From positions 1-9,687 of the forward strand of contig CAKAQU010000068.1 in the NCBI GenBank assembly GCA_916720335.1: 9,687 bases of DNA, read 5' to 3'. Origin of the DNA: an uncultured Moraxella sp. GTDB lineage: Bacteria; Pseudomonadota; Gammaproteobacteria; Pseudomonadales; Moraxellaceae. Shown one piece after another: positions 1-6,829 of this stretch; position 1 is the stretch's first letter, and each line of letters opens with the position of its first letter. The translations under genes were made by a program, and so were the position numbers. The notes under the pieces are model-generated. The model searched no databases and was not told the origin of the DNA. It worked only from the letters and a program-made list of their open reading frames with translations.

Positions 1-420
1 AAGAGCCGCACTTGGCTTGATGTGTTGAAGAAATTGCTCAATCACAGACATATCATCTACAGGCACAAAACTATGTTGAACATTTTTACCTAATTTGTCG
101 TCAAATAAGGTATGAGTACGGTTAAAACCTGTTTGCGTGGTATTTGTAATCCAAAGATTAAATCCTTGATTTAAAAAAATATTTAATAAAGGTAAGGCGG
201 TGTTAATTTCCCCTAAAGATACTGCATGACACCAAATCAGCCCCCTTCTTTTTTGTGTTGGTACTGGTAAATAAGACCGCCCAAAACGTTCAGCAATTTC
301 TCGCTGATAAGTGGGTTTTTTACCCGATTTTTTAATCAACCATAAACGATACAACGGTTTAATAAGACAAATAAGCAACCGATAATATAAAGGCGGTTTT
401 TGTAAACCTTGAGAATCCAT
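1..420 (-). CDS. waaA: 3-deoxy-D-manno-octulosonic acid (Kdo) transferase, N-terminal part
   Basis: This is the first 140 codons of a gene that leaves the window at its left edge. WaaA transfers Kdo from CMP-Kdo to the lipid A precursor at the cytoplasmic face of the inner membrane, the first step of LPS/LOS core assembly. The start shows the family layout: a hydrophobic, basic N-terminal anchor (residues 9-33), the RFG motif near 45-47 (family consensus ER[YF]G), and the signature IWCHAVSLGE at 62-71, whose Glu71 matches the catalytic base of the family. A Rossmann-like strand WITNTTQTG (90-98) and the SFVPVDD segment (117-123) follow as in E. coli WaaA. The ATG is preceded by AAGGG with 6 nt spacing, which overlaps the stop codon of the upstream gene, so translation is probably coupled. 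Whether the enzyme adds one or two Kdo residues cannot be told from this fragment. Confidence 0.92.
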   Translation of the reverse strand, partial: MDSQGLQKPPLYYRLLICLIKPLYRLWLIKKSGKKPTYQREIAERFGRSYLPVPTQKRRGLIWCHAVSLGEINTALPLLNIFLNQGFNLWITNTTQTGFNRTHTLFDDKLGKNVQHSFVPVDDMSVIEQFLQHIKPSAAL

Positions 421-429
421 TGCCTGCCC

Positions 430-2124
430 TTAAAAAAAGCTACCAAGCAGCATTAATAAAAATATCATAATTGCGGCAACCACACCAACAATAATGCCAT
501 ATTTTTTATTGGTTTCTTGGTCATTTCGTGAAACATTTTTGAGCATTTCCGCCTGGTTCATGTAGGCGCAAACTTTTCTAGCCTCTATGTGTCCACCATC
601 AGCCGCTTTCTTTAGCCAATATTCACCAATATTTTGGTCAGGAGCGATTCCATCATTGTCTTTGTCAAAACCTTGATAATACAATCGGCTCAGTAATTTT
701 TGTGCGCGAATATCACCCATTTCAGCCGACTTTTTAATTAAGGCAACCGCCTTTGAAGTGTTTTGTGGCACACCACGCCCTTCAAAAAAATACAATGCTA
801 ATCGAGTCATAGCTGACATATTGCCATTTTTTACCAGTCCAACCAAGACTTGTAGGGCCTTATTACGAATTTGAATTTGTTCGGGGCTAAAGCTAATTTG
901 ATTGATGATTTTGCCTTCTAAGAGTTCTGCATTGATGTGTTTGTCAAATCTATCCAAAATCATACTGGCTTTTTGATAGCCGTCATTGTTGTCGCTGGCA
1001 ACTTCAACATTTAGTAGGTCGCTATAGGCTTCAGTAAACAGTTTTGGGGTGTGTGATGCTCTAGCTCTTTGTTTGTAACTGGCAGGTGTTGGCGTCTTAC
1101 TTGATGGGTAAGCGGGCTTAACTGTGTTTGATTGGGTTTCAGACAAATCAGGACTGGTGGAGATATTAGGCGGGCTTTCTGCTTGTATTGTGTCCAATGG
1201 TGCATTATTTTTTATGTGAATATCTTGACTATTTTTCTGATTTAGTGCGTTATCATCATCAAGCTTCGCCATTTTTTTATCAGCATTATTAACCAAAGAA
1301 TCATCAATAGTTGTTTCATCTTTATTGACTTGCGGCGCTGTTTCAGCGATTTGACGAATTTCATCGATTTGTGCCATTAATTTTATGTCGTCTGGACTAT
1401 GAACCATTTCTGAATTGAGTCTTGGTACTGCTTTCATGGTGTTGAGCAATTCTTTGGCTTCATCATTTTCCAAAGATAAGAATTTTTGTAAAAAGTCATG
1501 CACTGCCCAATATAAACTGTCTTCTAAAGGTTCATCACTAGGGCTGCCAGTATGGTCTAATCCACGAAAAACCCTGTCAAACGACCCAAAAATTCTTGAA
1601 CCAATAACTGACAATACAAAGAAATTTTGAGCAACATTTTTGCGCAGCGCATTCACTCCAAAAGCATGCACAAAAAATCCTTGATAAAAAGTATCTACTT
1701 CACCTGCGCTTAATTGACCGCCAGAGAGGTTGGCAAATGCTCTAGCATAAACTTTGCTAAAATCTTGAGCAACGTAAAGTGATAAATTTGCGTCTTTGAT
1801 AAAACGATTAATTTCGGTTTTAATTACTTCAACGGTGTGATACATCAAGACCGCAAGTAGTTTGATAAATTCGTTATGGTTTAACACCAAAATTTCACCG
1901 ATTTGCCGATTTGCCAAATCTGATTTGACTGATGATAACAAAGCATCAATCACCTTTAGACTGTTTAAATCGGCGGTAACACCCAAGCGCTGTTCAACAA
2001 ACAAACGTTTAAGTCTGTTTTGATAAGCAAATGTTTTATTGGGTTTATCTTCTTTTAGACTTTGCCAAAGTTGAATGACTTCAGCATCAAACTCAAAATA
2101 AACAAAAACAGCAGTGTCATTCAT
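430..2124 (-). CDS. Sel1-repeat, C-tail-anchored membrane protein of unknown function
   Basis: Not recognised as a named gene. Residue numbers count from an in-frame ATG at 2151; I prefer the ATG at 2124 (Met10, giving 564 aa) because GGA lies 6 nt before it and it follows the pepN stop by 2 nt, while the 2151 start lacks a spaced ribosome site. Residues 10-270 form a mostly helical domain I cannot assign. Residues 275-370 are a polar Ser/Thr/Pro/Asn-rich linker. Two Sel1-like repeats occupy about 444-479 (LALYFFEGRGVPQNTSKA) and 480-520 (with an inserted DKDNDG loop), and a third partial one follows. The protein ends in a hydrophobic segment (551-573) preceded by two lysines, with no signal peptide. 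This predicts a cytoplasmic protein anchored in the inner membrane by its tail. Sel1 repeats usually serve protein-protein contact. The gene sits between pepN and waaA, so an envelope-related scaffold role is possible but only inferred. Confidence 0.85.
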   Translation of the reverse strand: MNDTAVFVYFEFDAEVIQLWQSLKEDKPNKTFAYQNRLKRLFVEQRLGVTADLNSLKVIDALLSSVKSDLANRQIGEILVLNHNEFIKLLAVLMYHTVEVIKTEINRFIKDANLSLYVAQDFSKVYARAFANLSGGQLSAGEVDTFYQGFFVHAFGVNALRKNVAQNFFVLSVIGSRIFGSFDRVFRGLDHTGSPSDEPLEDSLYWAVHDFLQKFLSLENDEAKELLNTMKAVPRLNSEMVHSPDDIKLMAQIDEIRQIAETAPQVNKDETTIDDSLVNNADKKMAKLDDDNALNQKNSQDIHIKNNAPLDTIQAESPPNISTSPDLSETQSNTVKPAYPSSKTPTPASYKQRARASHTPKLFTEAYSDLLNVEVASDNNDGYQKASMILDRFDKHINAELLEGKIINQISFSPEQIQIRNKALQVLVGLVKNGNMSAMTRLALYFFEGRGVPQNTSKAVALIKKSAEMGDIRAQKLLSRLYYQGFDKDNDGIAPDQNIGEYWLKKAADGGHIEARKVCAYMNQAEMLKNVSRNDQETNKKYGIIVGVVAAIMIFLLMLLGSFF

Positions 2125-2126
2125 AA

Positions 2127-4685
2127 TCAATCCAGCATATTCATCAAACATTCTTGCACATTTTTTGATTGCACGTTGTGTTTTAGGATTATTAATTTGG
2201 TTTTTACCATGATTTTATCAGCATCATTTAGGGTCTGCCAGCGTGCCAAAGCGGTTAAAAGTCGCGCCGCCAAAATAGGATTTTGATTGTCTAAGCGTTT
2301 GATGGCTGACAAATATAAATCCAGCCCCGCATCGCTCCAAAGCTGAATGGGTTTGTTTGTCAGTGCTGATAGCGTGGTACGCACGCGGTTTGGTGTTTGC
2401 CAATCATAATCGCTGCGTTTCATTAAAGTGTCAATAAATGACACATCTCGACTGTCAGCAGATGCTTGCGCGCTAAACCATAAATCAATCACTAAATCTT
2501 CTTTGGCAAATTTTTGATAAAAATCAGCTAGATGTTTTTCTGTATTTGGTAAATCAAAGCAAATCATCGCTGATAATGCACCAAGTGTTTCGCTCATACA
2601 GGTGGCGTTTTGATATTGATATTCTGCCCAATCTTGTGCTTTTTCTTGGTTGGCGGTCAAAGCAATTTTTAATAATACGTTACGCAAGAGTCTTTGCCCG
2701 CGTGCTTTGGCAGAGTCTTGATATGGCGTTATTGGTAGGGCATGATACCAAATATTTAATTCTTGTTTTAAACCATTGGCAATGGCTTGTTTTAATGCAT
2801 CTCGGATTTGTTTGACAGTTTTGGGCTGGTAATTTTTGTCATACGCCATAGCAAGTTCGGTTTCACTTGGCATATCAAATAATCTAGCCGCCAGCATTGG
2901 GTCATTATCTATTAAAGAAGGTATGGCTTGTTTTAATGAATCTATGACAATTTGCGTATTGCTGGATTGTCCTAATAATAAACGATTAATCAAAGTTTGC
3001 ATGGCTTGCCAGCGGTTAAAGCCTTCAGGTTCAAAACTGACCAACTTAGCAAGTTCATCATCACTGTACTCAAATTCTAATTTTACAGGTGCAGAAAAAT
3101 TACGTAAAACTGAAATCACAGGACGCACACCACCTAAATCAAGTCCATCAAGGCAAACCGTTTGGGATTTTTGATTTAAAAGATGGGTTTTTTGGCTTAG
3201 GAGTTTGCCAGTTTCACCGTGAAAAACTGCCATATCTACAGGAATGGGTAAATCTTTTGGGGCATTAAACCCTGCAACATGGCGAGTATGCTGACTTAAA
3301 TGCACTAAAACTTGATTGTTTTCTACTGTAAAATGCCCAGAAAGTACTGGAGTTCCTGGTTGTTGATACCAAATTAGAAAATCTAAAACTCGTTTATCAG
3401 CAATTGCCAAAGCGGATAAAAAATCTTCCACAGTTACTGCCATGCCGTCATAACGACGAAAATATTCATCAGTTCCTTGACGAAATTTTTCTTTACCCAA
3501 AAGGGTCGCAATCATACGCACAATTTCTGCACCCTTTTCATAAATAGTTGTGGTGTAAAAATTGTTAATTTCCACAAAACTATCAGGGCGTACAGGGTGT
3601 GCAAGACTGCCTGCATCTTCGGCAAATTGATGGCTTCTTAAAAATGCAACATCTTCAATTCGTTGTACCGCAGGCGAGCGATGACTTGATGAAAAACTTT
3701 GTTCGCGAAAAACGGTAAACCCTTCTTTTAAACACAACTGAAACCAGTCTCGACAGGTGATACGGTTACCCGTCCAGTTATGAAAATATTCGTGAGCAAT
3801 CACTGCTTTGACGTAAAAACTGCGTTCATCGGTGGTTGTCTCTGGGCTAGATAATACGCACGAGGTGTTAAAAATATTTAAGCCCTTATTTTCCATCGCC
3901 CCCATGTTCAATTGACCTGTTGCCACAATCATATAGCGGTCTAGGTCATATGCTCGCCCATAATGCACCTCATCCCAGTGCATGGCGTCTTTTAGGGCGG
4001 TCATAGCAACCTGACATTTGGCAATGTCGCGATTATGAGCATAAATCTCAAGCAAAACCTCTCGACCTTCAATGGTGGTGTAGTGATCACTTAAAATTTG
4101 CAAATCACCAATTACACAAGCAAACAGATAACTTGGTTTTTTGGTGGGATCATGCCAAATAGCAAAATGACGACCGCTATCAGCTTTTCCTTTATCAATA
4201 AGATTGCCGTTAGCTAATAATGTGGGATATTTATCGTCAGCTTCGATGCGGGTGGTATATGTTGTTAAAATATCTGGTCTATCAGGAAAAAAGGTAATTT
4301 TACGAAACCCTTCAGGTTCACACTGTGTTACAAACATGCATTCATCGCCGCTACCTGCTTGATAGAGACCTTCTAAAGCGGTGTTGGTTTGAGGGGTGAT
4401 GCGAACTTTGGTAAACACAGTTGCTAAATCAGGGGCATTTTTAATTGTCAGAGTTTCTTGGTTTAAAATATAATCATTTTCTGACAAATGATTGCCATTA
4501 ACTGACAATTCTAAAAGTTCTAATTCTTGTCCAAATAATATTAAATCTCCTGTATGTTTTTTGTGCATTTGTAATGTACTGCTGACAATGGCATGGTCAT
4601 CAAATAAACAAATGTCTAAATCCACGCTATTAACATGATAAACAGGTGGCAAATAGTCTTTTAAATAAATTTTTGTTTGTGTCAT
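2127..4685 (-). CDS. pepN: Aminopeptidase N (M1 family zinc metallopeptidase)
   Basis: A complete protein of 852 aa, close to the 870 aa of E. coli PepN. It removes N-terminal residues from peptides in the cytoplasm, the last steps of protein turnover. The N-terminal beta domain (about 1-190) is followed by the thermolysin-like catalytic domain with the substrate-binding GAMEN motif at 262-266. The zinc site HEYFH (His298, Glu299, His302) is followed 18 residues later by the third ligand Glu321. Tyr383 in TIYEKG matches the transition-state-stabilising Tyr381 of E. coli. The rest is an Ig-like beta domain (about 440-545) and a helical C-terminal domain. All key residues are present, so it should be active. 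The ATG has AAAGAG upstream with a 7-nt spacing. It is the first gene of the apparent pepN-Sel1-waaA transcription unit and is divergent from pal; no convincing promoter was found for it. Confidence 0.97.
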   Translation of the reverse strand: MTQTKIYLKDYLPPVYHVNSVDLDICLFDDHAIVSSTLQMHKKHTGDLILFGQELELLELSVNGNHLSENDYILNQETLTIKNAPDLATVFTKVRITPQTNTALEGLYQAGSGDECMFVTQCEPEGFRKITFFPDRPDILTTYTTRIEADDKYPTLLANGNLIDKGKADSGRHFAIWHDPTKKPSYLFACVIGDLQILSDHYTTIEGREVLLEIYAHNRDIAKCQVAMTALKDAMHWDEVHYGRAYDLDRYMIVATGQLNMGAMENKGLNIFNTSCVLSSPETTTDERSFYVKAVIAHEYFHNWTGNRITCRDWFQLCLKEGFTVFREQSFSSSHRSPAVQRIEDVAFLRSHQFAEDAGSLAHPVRPDSFVEINNFYTTTIYEKGAEIVRMIATLLGKEKFRQGTDEYFRRYDGMAVTVEDFLSALAIADKRVLDFLIWYQQPGTPVLSGHFTVENNQVLVHLSQHTRHVAGFNAPKDLPIPVDMAVFHGETGKLLSQKTHLLNQKSQTVCLDGLDLGGVRPVISVLRNFSAPVKLEFEYSDDELAKLVSFEPEGFNRWQAMQTLINRLLLGQSSNTQIVIDSLKQAIPSLIDNDPMLAARLFDMPSETELAMAYDKNYQPKTVKQIRDALKQAIANGLKQELNIWYHALPITPYQDSAKARGQRLLRNVLLKIALTANQEKAQDWAEYQYQNATCMSETLGALSAMICFDLPNTEKHLADFYQKFAKEDLVIDLWFSAQASADSRDVSFIDTLMKRSDYDWQTPNRVRTTLSALTNKPIQLWSDAGLDLYLSAIKRLDNQNPILAARLLTALARWQTLNDADKIMVKTKLIILKHNVQSKNVQECLMNMLD

Positions 4686-4858
4686 TTTTATGCTCTTTGG
4701 TTTAATAAAAAAATATTTTTTTGGTTTTAAAAAAAATTAAACGGGTCATACTATCAAAAAAATTGCTTAAAATCATCACAGCTTTGTGTAATTTCATTAT
4801 TTTTTCCGCCAAAATGTTTAAAAAACCGTTCAAAATGCCTTGTCAAATGTGAATATCT

Positions 4859-4887
4859 TTGTCATCATAGTCAGGAAATCTTATCCT
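4859..4887 (+). promoter_or_regulatory. Candidate sigma70 promoter of pal
   Basis: TTGTCA (4859-4864, five of six matches to the -35 consensus) is followed after exactly 17 nt by TATCCT (4882-4887, four of six to the -10 consensus). Transcription would begin near 4894, leaving a leader of about 37 nt with the strong ribosome site GGAG at 4921-4924, 6 nt before the pal ATG. The match is by eye and has no experimental support. Confidence 0.55.
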
Positions 4888-4892
4888 ATTTT

Positions 4893-4909
4893 TGCTTAAA
4901 AAATAAACA
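4893..4909. promoter_or_regulatory. Imperfect dyad TGCTTA-N5-TAAACA at the predicted pal transcription start
   Basis: The left half-site TGCTTA is identical to, and the right half-site differs by one base from, two perfect TGCTTA-N5-TAAGCA dyads at 6175-6191 and 6506-6522. Its place right after the predicted -10 box of pal would suit a repressor site, but the region is AT-rich and a chance match cannot be excluded. Confidence 0.3.
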
Positions 4910-4930
4910 GATACTTTTATGGAGTAAACT

Positions 4931-5452
4931 ATGTCTCATTTAAACCTAAAAAAAATCTTCGCTATTATACTGACAGCAAGCGCAGTTATGATGACTGGCT
5001 GTGCTAACAAACCAAAATCTCAAGTAGTGGTTGCTCCTTTAGGTATGGGCGGCGGTCACCTAAATGGCGGTTACATGGGCGGCGGTTTGGTTAATAACTC
5101 TGACGCCATTCGTAACGCCGCTCAAAACTTGCAAAGCACAGTACATTTTGATTTTGATTCAGATGCCATCAAGCCTGAAGCCGCTCGTATTTTGGACGCT
5201 CAAGCCAATTTTTTAAACAGTAACCAAGGGGCTAGAGTTCAGGTAGCAGGACACACCGATGAGCGTGGAACACGTGAGTATAATATGTCATTAGGTGAAC
5301 GTCGCGCCGCCGCAGTTCGTAGCTATCTTGGTAGTAGAGGCGTAAACATTTCCAACATTGAAATCATCAGTTTTGGTGAAGAACAGCCAGTTGCCACAGG
5401 TTCAAACGAAGCATCTTGGGCGCAAAACCGCCGTGCTGAGTTAAGCTACTAA
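4931..5452 (+). CDS. pal: Peptidoglycan-associated lipoprotein Pal
   Basis: A complete 173-aa protein, the same length as E. coli Pal. It anchors the outer membrane to peptidoglycan and works with Tol-system proteins during cell constriction. The signal peptide (1-23) ends in the lipobox MTGC with lipidated Cys24. The next residue is Ala, not the Asp that retains lipoproteins in the inner membrane, so outer membrane sorting is expected. A glycine-rich linker (38-54) precedes the OmpA-like domain (about 68-173), which starts with VHFDFDSDAI. The GHTDERGT motif and LGERRA supply Asp110 and Arg125, 15 residues apart as in the diaminopimelate-binding pair of OmpA-like domains. GGAG lies 6 nt before the ATG. 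It appears monocistronic, with its own promoter and a following hairpin. The tol genes that usually precede pal are absent here. Confidence 0.96.
   Translation: MSHLNLKKIFAIILTASAVMMTGCANKPKSQVVVAPLGMGGGHLNGGYMGGGLVNNSDAIRNAAQNLQSTVHFDFDSDAIKPEAARILDAQANFLNSNQGARVQVAGHTDERGTREYNMSLGERRAAAVRSYLGSRGVNISNIEIISFGEEQPVATGSNEASWAQNRRAELSY
5045..5086 (+). repeat. Short direct repeat in the glycine-rich linker of pal
   Basis: The 12-mer ATGGGCGGCGGT occurs at 5045-5056 and again at 5075-5086, encoding MGGG twice at a distance of ten codons, with a related GGCGGT between them. It makes the flexible linker between the lipid anchor and the OmpA-like domain. Since the repeat unit is in frame, slippage would change linker length without breaking the gene. 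Confidence 0.7.
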
Positions 5453-5474
5453 TTTAATTAATTGGGTTGTTGCC

Positions 5475-5514
5475 ATAAACAGCTTTTACTGTAAGGCTGG
5501 TTTAAGCTGTTTAT
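5475..5514 (+). terminator. Terminator-like hairpin after pal
   Basis: Perfect 11-bp arms ATAAACAGCTT (5475-5485) and AAGCTGTTTAT (5504-5514) flank an 18-nt loop and are followed by ATATTTAAATTT. It starts 22 nt after the pal stop codon. The stem has few G-C pairs and the downstream T run is interrupted, so termination may be partial. That would let some pal transcript continue into the next gene, which starts only 29 nt later. Confidence 0.5.
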
Positions 5515-5534
5515 ATATTTAAATTTATGTTAAT

Positions 5535-5538
5535 AAGG
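5535..5538 (+). promoter_or_regulatory. Ribosome binding site fixing a GTG start
   Basis: AAGG lies 5 nt before the GTG at 5544. There is no ATG between the upstream in-frame stop (5520-5522) and this point, so the GTG is the best-supported start of the phosphopantetheinyl transferase-like gene. Confidence 0.6.
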
Positions 5539-5543
5539 TTATT

Positions 5544-6161
5544 GTGCTGATTTCACCTGTCATCACCCACCAGCAAGATAAAACAGTGATTGCTTGTGCT
5601 GATATAAATACCAATTTTAGCTTGGCAAGCAAACAAAATGTACAATCTTTAGCGGTTAGGCAGCTTTTAAGTTGGCTGCAATGTAGGCTTAACTTAACAG
5701 GCAGACTAATTGAAACTGCATTTCCTTATCACTTCTTTAGCCAAAATAATCAGCAGTTTTTTGTTTGTTTTAGTCATAGTCAAAACAAAGTAGCTGTTAT
5801 TATCAGTCCAAAAATATGTGCTATTGATATTGAAACTAGAGTCATCAAGCAATCAATTGCCAAGCATTTTTTTCATGCAGATGAATTGATGTTTTTGCAT
5901 AAAATGCCTATTAAAAATCAGGAATTTTTCCATTTAGTCTTATGGCAATTTAAAGAAAATCTAGTCAAGCTATATGGTCAAACTCTGATTTTTTGGTTGC
6001 GGCAAAATCATAGTCAGATATTGCCTTATATAAAATACAGCAATAACAAGCAATCCATTAAGCTCAATTTTAATGTTTGCCAAGACCACTGCCAAAAAGA
6101 TTCTTGCCAGCAATTTTTTTGCCATCAAGATTACCAATACAGTGCAATTTTTAGCACTTAA
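5544..6161 (+). CDS. Sfp/AcpT-type 4'-phosphopantetheinyl transferase
   Basis: A 205-aa protein starting at GTG. Such enzymes move the phosphopantetheine arm of coenzyme A onto a serine of carrier proteins in fatty acid, polyketide or siderophore synthesis. The family landmarks are present in order: SHS at 77-79 (His78 matches the CoA-contacting His of Sfp); the metal-binding pair Asp95 and Glu97 in AIDIE, where an Ala replaces the usual Gly; FFHADE at 109-114; and WQFKENLVK at 134-142 with Trp134, Lys137, Glu138 and Lys142. The distance from Asp95 to Glu138 is one residue shorter than in Sfp. The C-terminus has Cys179, His182, Cys183, Cys188, Cys193 and His194, which is unusual. Base composition is visibly more AT-rich than in pepN or pal. 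No carrier protein or synthase gene is adjacent, so its partner is unknown; it may be the housekeeping enzyme for acyl carrier protein or serve a distant locus. Confidence 0.8.
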   Translation: MLISPVITHQQDKTVIACADINTNFSLASKQNVQSLAVRQLLSWLQCRLNLTGRLIETAFPYHFFSQNNQQFFVCFSHSQNKVAVIISPKICAIDIETRVIKQSIAKHFFHADELMFLHKMPIKNQEFFHLVLWQFKENLVKLYGQTLIFWLRQNHSQILPYIKYSNNKQSIKLNFNVCQDHCQKDSCQQFFCHQDYQYSAIFST

Positions 6162-6170
6162 AATTAAATA

Positions 6171-6195
6171 TATATGCTTAAAATTTAAGCATATA
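6171..6195. terminator. 25-bp near-perfect palindrome after the phosphopantetheinyl transferase gene
   Basis: Twelve-base arms TATATGCTTAAA and TTTAAGCATATA surround a single A (6183). It starts 9 nt after the stop codon, a position typical of a terminator, but the stem has only two G-C pairs and there is no T run. Its core TGCTTA-N5-TAAGCA (6175-6191) recurs at 6506-6522, so it could equally be an operator for a dimeric regulator. Confidence 0.4.
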
Positions 6196-6505
6196 GGCAA
6201 TATTTGTACCGTAAATTTTTAAAAACCAAATCTGCAACTAAATCGCAACAATCATTGGATGGTTACATACATTTATGACTAACTTTGCCAGTTGCCATCT
6301 GAAAATTTTGTCAGCTTTTTTTACAAAATCATAACCAACTTTTTATCAATCACTACAAACCTGCCAAAAATTTCCACTTGGTACAAAAAAGCCAATGATT
6401 TTTGGAATTATGTGAACAGAATTTCATCAATAAACAGTGGGACAATTTTAAAAAACCAATCATGATTTTTAATCTGTTTATAAAGGACTTTTTACCCTCA
6501 TTCAT

Positions 6506-6522
6506 TGCTTAATTTCTAAGCA
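6506..6522. promoter_or_regulatory. Second TGCTTA-N5-TAAGCA dyad
   Basis: TGCTTA (6506-6511) and TAAGCA (6517-6521 plus A at 6522) are separated by ATTTC. Both half-sites and the spacing are identical to the core at 6175-6191, while the spacer differs. This pattern fits a protein-binding site better than a duplicated hairpin. No adjacent promoter could be assigned. Confidence 0.3.
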
Positions 6523-6726
6523 TAATTCCGTCAAGATACAAACCTTAACAATTCATCACATAAAGACAATAATAACACATTCCCAGATTGTAATAAAATT
6601 AATATTTATAACTTATTGATAATTGGATAATTTTAGTTCAAGATTTTTTTGCTATAGCTTTATGTTATAAATTTGTAAAACGAACCGCTTTGGTCATGGA
6701 TTGAATTTTGCAAACTTTCTGTAAGT

Positions 6727-6751
6727 ATTTTGATTTATTTTTAATCAAAAT
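6727..6751. repeat. Stem-loop in the pilin leader region
   Basis: Nine-base arms ATTTTGATT (6727-6735) and AATCAAAAT (6743-6751) flank a 7-nt loop, and TTT follows on the plus strand. The stem has only one G-C pair, so it would be a weak terminator at best. Confidence 0.35.
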
Positions 6752-6806
6752 TTTAAATTAACCATGGCTAAGACGGCAATTTATAAGGTGATTGATGAAC
6801 AATATT

Positions 6807-6829
6807 TTTAGCAATCAATTGTTGCTAAA
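6807..6829. repeat. Stem-loop about 130 bases before fimT
   Basis: Perfect 8-bp arms TTTAGCAA (6807-6814) and TTGCTAAA (6822-6829) flank a 7-nt loop containing the palindrome CAATTG. The lack of a following T run argues against a terminator; an operator or a leader structure is more likely. Confidence 0.35.

Larger units (their letters stand above)
4686..4930. other. Divergent intergenic region between pepN and pal
   Basis: No gene is seen in these 245 bases. The pepN-proximal part (4699-4742) is extremely AT-rich. It contains a 16-bp perfect palindrome of seven A, TA, seven T (4707-4722), enclosed by the 7-bp inverted arms GTTTAAT (4700-4706) and ATTAAAC (4736-4742). In pepN mRNA this could fold just upstream of the ribosome site; in DNA it is expected to be strongly bent. 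The pal-proximal part holds a sigma70-type promoter and a dyad listed separately. I looked for a minus-strand promoter for pepN and found only poor matches, for example TAGTAT near 4749-4754 without a good -35 box. Confidence 0.7.

Noticed and set aside
5..14. The sequence GCCGCACTTG, the reverse complement of a Haemophilus-type uptake motif core (AAGTGCGG)
   Set aside because: It is a single copy, lies within waaA codons and is not repeated in the window, so it is best treated as chance.
2546..3174. Two plus-strand frames inside pepN (2546-2815 and 2836-3174)
   Set aside because: Both are antisense to a complete PepN with intact domains and show no family similarity; they are by-products of the pepN codons.
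4948..4955. Run of eight A in the signal-peptide codons of pal as a phase-variation tract
   Set aside because: Runs of this length are common in AT-rich DNA, and switching off an important envelope lipoprotein seems unlikely. The reading frame is intact.
5970..6200. A 76-codon minus-strand frame
   Set aside because: It lies mostly antisense to the phosphopantetheinyl transferase gene and runs through the palindrome at 6171-6195. It has no ribosome site or recognisable motif.
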